Origin: Saprospiraceae bacterium
Lineage (GTDB): Bacteria; Bacteroidota; Bacteroidia; Chitinophagales; Saprospiraceae
Direction: 5' to 3'
Assembly (NCBI GenBank): GCA_020436935.1
Contig: JAGQWX010000029.1
Location: 1 to 62,311, forward strand
DNA: 62,311 nucleotides
Shown here: in pieces, positions 26,136 to 35,168 of the stretch
Numbering within the stretch: the stretch's first letter is position 1
Layout of the letters: the number at the start of each line of letters is the position of its first letter
Program-made: the position numbers and the translations under genes
Notes under the pieces: model-generated
The model's database searches: none
Seen by the model: the letters and a program-made list of their open reading frames with translations, nothing else
Told to the model about the DNA's origin: nothing

Positions 26136-28120
26136 TGGGTAACGTTCAATACAGTATTGGAAGGAATCAATAGGCTGTTGAGCGCCCCAAGGTATAAACT
26201 GTTGACTTCCAAAATGTTGTTCTGGGGAAGTTGAACCTCAATCGGCATTTCCTTATCGATAATTACATCATGGCATGGCGTAGGCATGGATCCGCCTTCC
26301 CAATTTAATTCTCCGGTCCACGCACCTCCTGAGTTTGCGGTCCAGTGTTTATTCGGATAATCAATTTTTACTTTTGAACCTGCCCAATAAGTCGCATTGC
26401 GTATGAACTGAGCATATGGATTGGGCAATCTGAAATTGGCCTTTCTTTCCCCGGATTGAGCAAAGACAATTTTCCCGATGCTCTCATCAGCAGGATTGGA
26501 TGAAAACAATCTCGTAAAACCCTGAACGTGCTGATGTGGGCTTCCGCTTCCGAAAGAAGCATTTCCATTTGAGAATAAAGGTGTAATTTGGTTAACTCCT
26601 GTTCCAAAAGTTGCTTCAGGACGAAATTGCAAATTTGCATACAACTCATCGAATATCGTGAAATATCTGTAACGACTTAAACTGAGATTAGCACCTGGTT
26701 TCAAAGGATTTGATATATCCCAAACACCAGGGGCAGTTGAAGAATTGGTGTAGTTGATGCCATATGTCGTAGTAAAGTGGCCATAATTAGTACTGTAATA
26801 ATTGATATTGGTGAGAGAAGGACTCCATCCTGCTAGCGCCGACACTGCCTGGAATAGGGTGTCTACAATTCCAAATTTATTGGTGTCAAATAAGCCATGA
26901 TGGAGACTGACAACTCCACCACCATAATCTGCATATTTCACCAGCGCACTTTTAAATGGATTGGAAACCTGTGTCGCCCAATGTTTGAAGAATACAATCA
27001 CGTCATATTGCGCCAGATATTTGATGATTTCACATTCGTTGTTTTGGTTGAAAGCATAACTATTGCTTGCATTGACGATAAGGTTGACATCGGATACCTG
27101 AAACACAAAGTCATCAAATTGAGAGTTGGCTTTGAGTAAACTGTCCAGATTTAGGTAATCTGCGGGAATGGATTCTCCGGTCATGCCGTGATTGCATGGA
27201 ATATCCCCACCGGCACAATTGGTAGCTCCTCCGTGCACCAACAAAACAGAAATTGTGTCTTTGAGGTCATTACCGGGATACGTCCGGAGTACATTGATCA
27301 GTGTTTTGGCAGTGTGTGCTACTGTATATGGATGCCAGTCTCTGCTTGTGCCCAGTCGATTTTGACCCAAACCAAAGTCTTCGAAGCCAGAAGTAGGGCT
27401 TGAAAGCACAACGGGGTCGTTTGCCAGATAACTAATGCCAAGATTATTCATGTAAATTGCAGTATTGCCGTCGGGAAAGCCTGTTGCTTCCTGGCCGGCT
27501 AAGATGCTGATGCCCAAATTGTCGAAGCCTTGACCATTCGTTCCTGATACCCTCCAGAAAGCTGGCAGACTAGCGCCATGGCATTGTGCAATGACTGGTT
27601 TCCCCGATTCAAGGGCTTCCTCAGCCAGTTGGTTGAGTTTTTCTGCGCTAGCCTGGATGGTTCCAGATGGTAATTCTCTTTGTGAAGGATATGATCCGTC
27701 AATTCTGTAATCAATGCTACCTGTACCTCCTGCAATCACCATTGCCTTATATGCATCCAGGTTTTGCAGGTCATTGATACTTCCATTCAATGGGATGCCG
27801 GGATTTGGAAATAAAGTATCTGCATCCGACCAGGGCGTGTCAAACATGGTCAGGTACTGGTCTTTAAAACTTTGATAATAATTGGCATAGCCTTGAGCAG
27901 AAAAGTTCCCAACCATATAAGTGGTTGCGTATCCATTTGTAGCGCTTCTGACATCTACAAAATATCCTGCAGCTGTGAGGGCTTTGTACATGACGACATA
28001 TTCTGTATAATATGTCTGGTCATACGAAACAAATAACAATATCGAATCTTGTTGGGCCTTAGAGATTAAAGCTGACATGGTGAGCAGGGTGGTAATCAGC
28101 CAGATTTTAATTTTTTTCAT
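26129..28120 (-). CDS. Secreted tandem DJ-1/PfpI-like and ThuA-like protein
   Basis: The real start is ATG 28120 (663 residues), which begins a signal peptide (MKKIKIWLITTLL, cleavage near SKAQ). Residues about 20-290 resemble a DJ-1/PfpI domain with a nucleophile-elbow-like AQCHGAS. Residues about 295-590 resemble a ThuA (glutamine amidotransferase-like) domain with VVFFKHWAT-type and GGGVVSLHHG segments. The last about 70 residues (NSGGAWTGELNW onward) look like the start of a beta-helical wall-type domain but stop abruptly at NVTHQ, without a T9SS domain. The stop overlaps anmK, so the C-terminus may have been lost. Function unknown. Confidence 0.65.
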   Translation of the reverse strand: MKKIKIWLITTLLTMSALISKAQQDSILLFVSYDQTYYTEYVVMYKALTAAGYFVDVRSATNGYATTYMVGNFSAQGYANYYQSFKDQYLTMFDTPWSDADTLFPNPGIPLNGSINDLQNLDAYKAMVIAGGTGSIDYRIDGSYPSQRELPSGTIQASAEKLNQLAEEALESGKPVIAQCHGASLPAFWRVSGTNGQGFDNLGISILAGQEATGFPDGNTAIYMNNLGISYLANDPVVLSSPTSGFEDFGLGQNRLGTSRDWHPYTVAHTAKTLINVLRTYPGNDLKDTISVLLVHGGATNCAGGDIPCNHGMTGESIPADYLNLDSLLKANSQFDDFVFQVSDVNLIVNASNSYAFNQNNECEIIKYLAQYDVIVFFKHWATQVSNPFKSALVKYADYGGGVVSLHHGLFDTNKFGIVDTLFQAVSALAGWSPSLTNINYYSTNYGHFTTTYGINYTNSSTAPGVWDISNPLKPGANLSLSRYRYFTIFDELYANLQFRPEATFGTGVNQITPLFSNGNASFGSGSPHQHVQGFTRLFSSNPADESIGKIVFAQSGERKANFRLPNPYAQFIRNATYWAGSKVKIDYPNKHWTANSGGAWTGELNWEGGSMPTPCHDVIIDKEMPIEVQLPQNNILEVNSLYLGALNSLLIPSNTVLNVTHQ

Positions 28121-28402
28121 GTGGTAGAAATTTGGTTCAATTGGAGTGTTTGTCAATCACAAATATCAAATAAAAAGCCAAAGCCTCATAATTCATATAA
28201 ATATTCAAAAATTAACATTCTAGGCAAACATTTCCTATACATCGGGTTCCTCATCTGTCGCTGGTTAGTTTCTTTATTGAGTTCTATCCACCATTCAACC
28301 TTAAATTTCAGTCTAGAAATGGCCAAATCTATTGACGTTTGGTATATCTTGGCGTAGAATTCAAATTGATATTTCTTCGAAGAAAATTTAAAAAGCTTAA
28401 AA

Positions 28403-29470
28403 ATGAAAACGTACTCCAAAATAGCGGGTATTGGAAAATACTTGCCATCCTATGTAATGACCAATAATGAATTGACAAATTATATGGACACCTCCGATGA
28501 ATGGATTCAGGAGAGGACGGGGATAAAGGAAAGAAGGTATGCAAAAAAGCATGAAGAAACCACGACTACGATGGGGGCCGAAGCTTCAAAAAAAGCCATT
28601 GAAAGTGCTGGTATCAGTAAGGAAGACATAGATTTTATCATTTTTGCAACACTTAGCCCGGATTATTATTTTCCTGGATGTGGAGTCTTGTTGCAGCGGG
28701 AATTGGGAATTACCAAATCGGAGTGTGCTGCACTGGATATCAGAAACCAATGCAGTGGTTTTGTCTATGGACTGAGTGTTGCTGACCAGTTCATCAAAAC
28801 GGGCATGTACAAAAACATTTTGCTCGTTGGTGCAGAAATGCACAGCATGGGCTTGGATTATTCTACAGAAGGCCGTACTGTGACAGTAATATTTGGCGAC
28901 GGTGCCGGTGCCGTTATTTTACAACCGACAAATGATGAAAACGAGGGCATTCTCACCACGCACTTGCATTCAGATGGAACCCATGCAGAAGAACTTGCTA
29001 TGATCAGCCCCGGATCACACGGAGGAAAACACCTTGGGAAAGACAAATTTGGGTTTGAGGAAACAGGAAATCCCGGCGATATTTTCGTAACACAGAAAAT
29101 GTTGGATGATGGACTGCTATTTCCCAACATGAATGGGCAGCTCGTCTTCAAAACCGCGGTAACTAAATTCCCCGAAGTCATCCAGGAAGCACTTCAGAAA
29201 ACCGGGAAATCTCCCTCAGAAATAGATATGTTTATTCCACATCAGGCCAATTTAAGGATCGCCTCATTCGTGCAAAAACAATTGGGCTTGAGTGATGATA
29301 AAGTTTACAACAACATTCAAAAATATGGAAACACCACTGCGGCCTCCATACCAATAGCTTTGTGCGAAGCTTATGAGCTTGGAAAAGTAAAAAAGGGAGA
29401 CCTGGTATGCCTTGCAGCCTTTGGTAGTGGCTTTACCTGGGGGAGTGCGTTATTGAATTGGGCAATATGA
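28403..29470 (+). CDS. 3-oxoacyl-ACP synthase III (KAS III/FabH family)
   Basis: The 355-residue protein has the KAS III catalytic triad: C117 (RNQCSGF), H280 (IPHQAN) and N310 (YGNTTAAS), together with the MDTSDEWIQERTGIKERR N-terminal block. It initiates fatty acid elongation or a related acyl condensation. It is about 25 residues longer than typical FabH, because of an insertion at about 195-245 (SPGSHGGKH to GQLVF), so it may be a paralogue with its own acyl preference, for example for branched starters or special lipids. It has its own transcript; no fab genes are adjacent. Confidence 0.88.
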   Translation: MKTYSKIAGIGKYLPSYVMTNNELTNYMDTSDEWIQERTGIKERRYAKKHEETTTTMGAEASKKAIESAGISKEDIDFIIFATLSPDYYFPGCGVLLQRELGITKSECAALDIRNQCSGFVYGLSVADQFIKTGMYKNILLVGAEMHSMGLDYSTEGRTVTVIFGDGAGAVILQPTNDENEGILTTHLHSDGTHAEELAMISPGSHGGKHLGKDKFGFEETGNPGDIFVTQKMLDDGLLFPNMNGQLVFKTAVTKFPEVIQEALQKTGKSPSEIDMFIPHQANLRIASFVQKQLGLSDDKVYNNIQKYGNTTAASIPIALCEAYELGKVKKGDLVCLAAFGSGFTWGSALLNWAI

Positions 29471-29515
29471 TGTTTTTCTTAAAATTTGTTTAACAAAATA
29501 TATTTTAGAATTACA

Positions 29516-29523
29516 TATCTTTG
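29516..29523 (+). promoter_or_regulatory. Putative -7 box (TATCTTTG)
   Basis: Matches TAnnTTTG, 24 bases before the ATG of the thioredoxin-family gene. Confidence 0.5.
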
Positions 29524-29546
29524 TTTCAAGTAAAAGATTATACATT

Positions 29547-30089
29547 ATGAATAAAATCTATATGACTTTATTGTTTGCCTTTTTTATGGTCGTTGTACAT
29601 TCTTACGCGCAAGATCAAATGGTGGCAGGTAACCAGGAAAGTATCACATGGTACAGCTGGGAAGAAGGTGTTGATTTGGTGAAAAAAACCAATAAAAAAA
29701 TGTTCATCGATGTTTATACAGACTGGTGTGGTTGGTGTAAAAAAATGGACGCAACAACTTTCCAGGATCCCGAGGTCGTAAAGTATATGAATGAAAACTT
29801 TGTTGCTGTCAAATTTGATGCAGAGCAAGACAAAGAGATTGTTTTTGACAACTATACTTACAAACTCATACCTGGAGGCAGGAAAGGTACTCACGAGCTT
29901 GCCTTGAGCCTTTTGAAAGGAAGGGCTGGATATCCCTCATTTGTAATGATGGACGAAGGATTGAGAAGAATTAGGGTGACACCTGGATACAAAGTTCCTG
30001 ATCAAATGCTTACAGAACTAAAATTTGCAAAAGAAGAAGCTTATAAAAAAGTTGCTTTCGAGACATATGCTTCATCCGGAGGCATGTAA
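29547..30089 (+). CDS. Periplasmic thioredoxin-family protein
   Basis: The 180-residue protein has a signal peptide (about 1-21, ending YAQ) and a thioredoxin-like domain with active site C61-G-W-C64 in DVYTDWCGWCKKMD and a TTFQDPEVVKYMNENFVAVKFD segment, typical of the thioredoxin_7/DUF255-like group. It should act as a thiol reductase or disulfide handling protein in the periplasm. A strong terminator follows the stop. Confidence 0.88.
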   Translation: MNKIYMTLLFAFFMVVVHSYAQDQMVAGNQESITWYSWEEGVDLVKKTNKKMFIDVYTDWCGWCKKMDATTFQDPEVVKYMNENFVAVKFDAEQDKEIVFDNYTYKLIPGGRKGTHELALSLLKGRAGYPSFVMMDEGLRRIRVTPGYKVPDQMLTELKFAKEEAYKKVAFETYASSGGM

Positions 30090-30110
30090 TCACGAAATAC
30101 TTATAAAATA

Positions 30111-30148
30111 AAAAAGCCTTAGCATTATTGATTTGCTAAGGCTTTTTT
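30111..30148 (+). terminator. Terminator between convergent genes (thioredoxin and cupin)
   Basis: A 14-bp stem (AAAAAGCCTTAGCA / TGCTAAGGCTTTTT, arms 30111-30124 and 30134-30147) ends in T6 on the plus strand. The symmetrical A/T ends allow use in both directions. Confidence 0.88.
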
Positions 30149-30175
30149 ATTTAAGCTCCGGCTTCAGCAATGAAA

Positions 30176-30502
30176 TTATAGAAAATCTTTTCTTAAAGGA
30201 TGGAAAACATCAACAAGCTCTCCATCTTCTATGCATAATGCCCCATGTTCCACCATAGATGGAACGAAATATACATCACCTGCTTGAAGTCTTTGTGTTG
30301 TACCATCAATGGTAATGTCAAAAACACCTTTAGAGACATAACTCGCTTGGGTGTGGATGTGATGGTGCGATGCTCCTATGGCCCCGGATTTCATTTCTAC
30401 CTTCACAATCATCATTTCCTCATTAAAGGCCATAATTTTTCTTCTAATATTACCTCCCAGGTCCGACCATTCTATTGAGGCATCTTGAATTAAAGTTTCC
30501 AT
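30176..30502 (-). CDS. Small cupin-domain protein
   Basis: The protein is 108 residues from ATG 30502; an upstream GTG would add four residues. It is a single cupin barrel with the metal motif SHHHIHTQASYVSKG (His cluster at about 45-49) and the second motif GDVYFVPSMVEHG. Such stand-alone cupins are dioxygenases, isomerases or small-molecule binding proteins; nothing here identifies the ligand. It converges on the thioredoxin gene and is probably transcribed alone. Confidence 0.85.
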   Translation of the reverse strand: METLIQDASIEWSDLGGNIRRKIMAFNEEMMIVKVEMKSGAIGASHHHIHTQASYVSKGVFDITIDGTTQRLQAGDVYFVPSMVEHGALCIEDGELVDVFHPLRKDFL

Positions 30503-30565
30503 TGGATGTAGCACTTATTTATTTAACAGGCACTAAACTAATAAATTCTTGTATGGGTATATAAG

Positions 30566-30600
30566 AAAAAAAATAGCGGGTGCCAATGGACAACCCGCTA
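30566..30600 (-). terminator. Rho-independent terminator of the choice-of-anchor A gene
   Basis: On the minus strand an 8-bp stem (TAGCGGGT / ACCCGCTA, arms 30574-30581 and 30593-30600) is followed by eight T residues. It lies 26 bases after the stop codon at 30626. Confidence 0.85.
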
Positions 30601-30625
30601 TCATCACAGTTCTAATAAGTAATCT

Positions 30626-33600
30626 TTAATATGATGTTACCATGATTTTTTCATAAAATAATTCGCCTCCGAATTTGTACTCCATGATGTAGATACCTGA
30701 TTCCATCTTTCCGAGTTCAATGGTTGTGCTGTTGTTTGCTCCTGTGCTTGTTTTCTGCAGTAATTTACCTGTTAGATCCATAATTTTGATGAAGCTATTG
30801 TCGTCCGTGCCCTGGACATATAATACATCCTGAACCGGATTTGGATAAAAGGTGATTTGTCTGTTTCCTTTAAAATTGGCAATGGCATATTTGCTTTGCT
30901 TCTGTTTCAAATCCAGATCTACCATATTCAAATAATAATAGTTCTCCCCCTGATAAGGAGATGCATCAAAAAACTGATATATGGACCCACTTCCCTTTGA
31001 AGGTATCTCTGCTATTTTTTTGAAAACTTTCCCATTGGCTGAATTATAAAGCTCAAAGTGAGAAAAGTTTTTCTCTTCTCCAGACTGCCATTTTACTGAC
31101 ACACCTTTAATTCCGGGAGTGGCGCCAAAACCACGAAGGTCTATTGGAACAACTTGGGCCTGCTCAACAAAATTGTTTTCAATGTCAGCCTCACCAATCA
31201 GCAGTCTTACAAAAACGGTATCGTTTACCATGACATCACCATCCATAGGGTCTCCGTCAGGGTCTTCGTCTTCATCCATCAGACTGTCGTATCCGTTTGG
31301 CTGGGTTTGTACAAGAATATAATTTCCAGGCGGTAAAAAATTGAATTCAAAGTAACCGTTGTTGTCGGTAAACTTCTCAGCAACATAATCAAGATTTTCG
31401 GTCAAAAGGGTGATTTTTACTCCTTCCAATGGAGTATCGCCAATTCCATTGTTGTCAGTATCAACCTTGACGTATCCACTGATAGAGCAATTCCTGATGA
31501 ATAGCCCTCCGGTCAGGATTTGGGTATTTTGGCATTTTGCAGGATCATTGGGAACATACTTTAAAATGATGGTGTAAGTTTGACCGGAAGTCAAACCTGC
31601 TGTGGTTGGATTGATTGATGTGATGTCTCTTAATGTATCGCCGGGCCCTCTGACAAAAGAGTAATAAACTGTGCCTCCTGAAGTACCGGAAAGATTTCCT
31701 TGTGGTAAATTGAAATCATAGTTACCATAACAAATCGTGTCTACCAAGTCCCCAGAAATTGGTATTTCAGGATAATAGCAATAATTGGCAATTGAAAGTG
31801 TTTTTCCGGTAACATCCTGTTGCAGCGTCACTGAGTAACCCAGGCTGTCGATGTGGAGAAATTCATAATCATAATGAGCTTCTCCATTCACGGCAGGTTG
31901 TTCAACCAAATAAGTGCCTAAAGGCACAGGAATAGGGGATGCAGGGTTGGCGGGGCTGCTTAATAAAAACATACCGGTTTGTGCGATAATTTTCCAGCCG
32001 TAGCCTGGTGTTGCATCAACAAATACAATTTCATCAAATCGGCCGTTGTAAGCATTGGTCGCATCATTACGACAAATACATGGGTCACCGATTTCACCGG
32101 TTGGTTCAAAATACCAGCCAACGTCCCAGGTAAGATCATTTTCGCCAGCTGATAGGGTAGTGGTAGCAGATTTAAGTGTATTTTTATCTATGTCAGAATC
32201 ACTGGCATCGCCAGGACTGGCTATATTTGATTTGGCTAGTTGCATTTTGGAATTTGGATGACTGGCCTTAATGTAATAATCATCTGGTGTCAAATTGTCA
32301 AATAAATAATAGCCATTCGCGTCAGTAGATTTTGTGCCAACGAGACTACCTCCACTTGTATAAAGGGAGATCGTGACATTTGCTGCAGGAGTTTCACCAA
32401 TATCCTGAAGCCCATTGTTGTTGATGTCATACCAGGAGTAATTACCAAGACTGGCTTGGCAGGGATTACATGTTGGACCTGTACTCTCTCCAGTTTGACA
32501 ACAGGTACCTGATTTGGCTGCAAACTCTATAGGACCTGTTGAAAGTTTGGAATTTGTTATGTATGTAAAAGTTTTACATGTGCCTTTTGTAACTCCAGTA
32601 TCCCATTTAAGACCGTAAATTCCACATGTTGGATCCGTATTTATGCTCCACCCTGTATAATTTGACCCATTGATTAAGACCTTTTTAATATCAGCAGAAG
32701 TGATACAATTGGGCAAACCAATTGTGAAATGGCTAAGATCTTTTGCACTGCTTTGCTGGCATACTTGATAAGAAAATGTGTCGACACACCCTGATCCTAA
32801 AAATGTGACATCTGTTACAGGAGCACAACATGGCGATAAATTACCTTCGAAAGTAGCGATATGAATCTCTCCACCTGTATGTATAAATGAATTTGCAATT
32901 ACCTGACCCTCGATGTTAGATGAATTGGTCTTATTTATATCAGCCTGAGGAGCAAGCAAACTACCTTCCAATGTAGCTCCAGATATGTTCAAAGAACTGG
33001 CTTCAAAAAAATTCCAAAGAATATATTTTGCTTCATTTCTGCCAATTCCCGAAAGGTTTGGAACATTAAAATTCCCATTCCCGCTTACATTTATAATTAA
33101 AGGTTTGTCTGGGCTTGGAGCAGTTTGAAAAGTAATGGTCTGAATAGAGTTAAGGTGGGAGAGTGATACATTCCAAATGTTGGATCCGCTGGCAAGTGTG
33201 ATTTTAGGATTCGTACTGCCTGGATCAAAGCCAGGGTTAACAGTATTGCCACATCCGGCATACAGCAATGAGCTTGAAATAAGGTTGCTAAATGCTCCCG
33301 AAAAGGAAAAAATATTCTTACCGCCAAGATTGTTGGCTGATTGTGAAGTATTGTTAATTTGCCAAATGAGAGTGTTTCCCCCCGTTTGCACCTTCACATT
33401 ACTACCGTCCTGATTGAAACTTAAGTTGTTCGTTGTCCCAATTTTTACGAGGGGGGCATTAGTAGGTGTATTAATGTTCGATTGAAACATTCCTGAAGTT
33501 CTTGATACTCCTCCACCAACTATCATCCTGTATTTTGAACTACCGATGAAAACATACGCGTCTCCTCCCGTACTGCCGCCAACATTTTGGCCTCCACCTT

Positions 33601-33769
33601 CAATCTGGAAATTCCCTCCAATCCCTATAGAGCCTTCGATGTCACCACTATTGATGGTGAAGTTTTGTCTGACCAATAAATTAAAGCCGATAGAGGCTTC
33701 CAATGGATTTTGAGCATACGAAATTTGTAAACCCAAAATACACAAAATGAATAGAACTGCTTTTTTCAT
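30626..33769 (-). CDS. T9SS-secreted surface protein: choice-of-anchor A, SdrD-like repeats, type A sorting domain
   Basis: The 1047-residue protein has a signal peptide (1-19), a choice-of-anchor A domain (about 22-305), and Cys-rich segments. Two SdrD B-like carboxypeptidase-regulatory domains follow: one at about 440-550 (GNYSWYDINNNGLQD...GYYLFDNLTPDDYYI), one at about 755-865 (SGYVKVDTDNNGIGDTPLEGV). It ends in a T9SS type A domain (about 970-1047, YPNPVQDVLYVQG...ESGIYIMEYKFGG). It is expected on the cell surface as an adhesin-like or structural protein. A terminator follows; the upstream 458 bases hold inverted repeats. Confidence 0.88.
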   Translation of the reverse strand: MKKAVLFILCILGLQISYAQNPLEASIGFNLLVRQNFTINSGDIEGSIGIGGNFQIEGGGQNVGGSTGGDAYVFIGSSKYRMIVGGGVSRTSGMFQSNINTPTNAPLVKIGTTNNLSFNQDGSNVKVQTGGNTLIWQINNTSQSANNLGGKNIFSFSGAFSNLISSSLLYAGCGNTVNPGFDPGSTNPKITLASGSNIWNVSLSHLNSIQTITFQTAPSPDKPLIINVSGNGNFNVPNLSGIGRNEAKYILWNFFEASSLNISGATLEGSLLAPQADINKTNSSNIEGQVIANSFIHTGGEIHIATFEGNLSPCCAPVTDVTFLGSGCVDTFSYQVCQQSSAKDLSHFTIGLPNCITSADIKKVLINGSNYTGWSINTDPTCGIYGLKWDTGVTKGTCKTFTYITNSKLSTGPIEFAAKSGTCCQTGESTGPTCNPCQASLGNYSWYDINNNGLQDIGETPAANVTISLYTSGGSLVGTKSTDANGYYLFDNLTPDDYYIKASHPNSKMQLAKSNIASPGDASDSDIDKNTLKSATTTLSAGENDLTWDVGWYFEPTGEIGDPCICRNDATNAYNGRFDEIVFVDATPGYGWKIIAQTGMFLLSSPANPASPIPVPLGTYLVEQPAVNGEAHYDYEFLHIDSLGYSVTLQQDVTGKTLSIANYCYYPEIPISGDLVDTICYGNYDFNLPQGNLSGTSGGTVYYSFVRGPGDTLRDITSINPTTAGLTSGQTYTIILKYVPNDPAKCQNTQILTGGLFIRNCSISGYVKVDTDNNGIGDTPLEGVKITLLTENLDYVAEKFTDNNGYFEFNFLPPGNYILVQTQPNGYDSLMDEDEDPDGDPMDGDVMVNDTVFVRLLIGEADIENNFVEQAQVVPIDLRGFGATPGIKGVSVKWQSGEEKNFSHFELYNSANGKVFKKIAEIPSKGSGSIYQFFDASPYQGENYYYLNMVDLDLKQKQSKYAIANFKGNRQITFYPNPVQDVLYVQGTDDNSFIKIMDLTGKLLQKTSTGANNSTTIELGKMESGIYIMEYKFGGELFYEKIMVTSY

Positions 33770-34227
33770 GTATATGGAATTAATTATTACTAATCTTCCT
33801 TAAAAAAGCAATAAATGATATTCTGTATAATGAATATTATACTTGTGTAGGGAGCATACTTTTGGATACTGCTCTATACTCTGAATACAACTACTGCAAT
33901 TGCTCTTTGGGTGTTATGCCTGCTAATATAAAGTTAATTAAGGGAAAACGCATAGAAAAAATACGATTTGTTTATCTGTCGCTACATCGAAATGTAGATA
34001 GATATATTAGGTATTAATGCCCAAAATGAATGCAAATCTTCAATACACAACTTTATATTGTACAAAATTAAAATATATATTTTGCTAAATAAAAGTAGAT
34101 TAGAAATTACATGTCGATTGTGTATCTGAAGAATCTGAATAGCTGAAACGCTTTGATCCTGAAGTAAAATTTCTTTAAAGAAAATACAAAAAAAAAGAGC
34201 TAAATCTATTGATCTAACTCTTTTTTG
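33770..34227. other. Intergenic region with inverted repeats and a tRNA terminator
   Basis: This AT-rich stretch of 458 bases contains three palindromes: GTATAAT-GAAT-ATTATAC (33825-33842), CTACAT-CGAA-ATGTAG (33982-33997) and TTTCTTTAAAGAAA (34170-34183). The first is 56 bases upstream of the choice-of-anchor A start, where an operator could sit. A TAATTTTG (-7-like, minus strand) lies at 34063-34070. The tRNA-Glu terminator occupies 34191-34226. No open reading frame looks real. Confidence 0.45.
34191..34226 (-). terminator. Terminator of tRNA-Glu
   Basis: On the minus strand, directly after the tRNA, a long stem (AAAAAAGAG / CTCTTTTTT, arms 34218-34226 and 34191-34199) with a paired inner part (TTAGATC / GATTTAG, two G-U pairs) ends in T8. 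It is a strong intrinsic terminator. Confidence 0.88.
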
Positions 34228-34299
34228 CAGCCCGTAGGGGAATCGAACCCCTGCTACCAGAATGAAAATCTGGCGTCCTAACCCCTAGACGAACGGGCC
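34228..34299 (-). tRNA. tRNA-Glu (anticodon TTC)
   Basis: A 72-nt cloverleaf on the minus strand: acceptor GGCCCGT / ACGGGCT with a terminal G-U pair, D-arm with GTCTAGGGGTTAGGAC, anticodon stem CCAGA/TCTGG enclosing TTTTCAT (anticodon TTC), T-arm AGGGG-TTCGATTC-CCCT and discriminator G73. CCA is not encoded (GCA follows the acceptor). It lies just downstream of dapB on the same strand and is followed by its own terminator. Confidence 0.97.
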
Positions 34300-34435
34300 T
34301 TATTTCATTTAGCGATGCAAAGATAGAAACATATTTGAAACTCAAAATAGTTTCGAAAAAAAAATATTTAATAAATTGAAATTATTGTCATATGGCATTG
34401 ACAATCAATAAAATAAAATTTTCTTTTTTATTAAA

Positions 34436-35158
34436 TTATAGTTTTAAAACATCTTTCATTGTGAAAATACCTTTTCTGATACTGATATATTCTGCTGCCA
34501 AAACAGCGCCAAGAGCAAATCCATGCCTGGTTTTCGCTGTATGTATGATCTCAATGGTATCAACATCTGATGAATATTTCACACTGTGTGTTCCTGGATA
34601 CGGGTCAATTCGTTTTGAATGTATGTTTAATTCTTCCGGGGTATATTCAGTTTTATCGCTGACCCACCTTTCCTTAGAAGTCAAATGTTGTAATACACCC
34701 TCTGCTAGGGTAATGGCAGTTCCGCTTGGAGCATCTAACTTTGCAGTATGGTGAATTTCTTCCATACTCACATCATAGCTGTCTCCATAAGGAGCCATAA
34801 TTTCAGCCAATTTTTCATTAAGGGCAAAAAATAGATTTACGCCAAGACTAAAATTACTCGCATAAATAAAGGATCCATTTCTTGATTGCACGAGTTGGTC
34901 AATTTCAACCTTTTTATCCAACCAACCAGTTGAACCACTGACAATCGGACAACCCCACAATATGGATTGCTTGATATTATGATAGGCCGATTCCGGGGAA
35001 GTGAACTCAATAGCAACATCTGCTTTTCTTAGATTTACCTCAGAGAAATCCTCCGTATTTTCGATTGAGACTTTTAGAACAATTTCATGGCCGCGTTCAG
35101 TGGCTATGTGTTCTATCATTTGGCCCATTTTACCGTATCCGATCAGTGCTATTTTCAT
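34436..35158 (-). CDS. dapB: 4-hydroxy-tetrahydrodipicolinate reductase
   Basis: The 240-residue protein has the NAD(P)H-binding N-terminus GYGKMG and the family signature EEIHHTAKLDAPSGTA with catalytic His and Lys. It catalyses the second committed step of lysine/diaminopimelate synthesis. It is the last gene of the miaB to dapB operon, 10 bases after the choice-of-anchor B gene. In many Bacteroidota dapB follows parAB-DUF5683; here that cluster is 15 kb away and dapB has been rejoined to the lptE region. Confidence 0.95.
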   Translation of the reverse strand: MKIALIGYGKMGQMIEHIATERGHEIVLKVSIENTEDFSEVNLRKADVAIEFTSPESAYHNIKQSILWGCPIVSGSTGWLDKKVEIDQLVQSRNGSFIYASNFSLGVNLFFALNEKLAEIMAPYGDSYDVSMEEIHHTAKLDAPSGTAITLAEGVLQHLTSKERWVSDKTEYTPEELNIHSKRIDPYPGTHSVKYSSDVDTIEIIHTAKTRHGFALGAVLAAEYISIRKGIFTMKDVLKL

Positions 35159-35168
35159 ACAGTGACTG

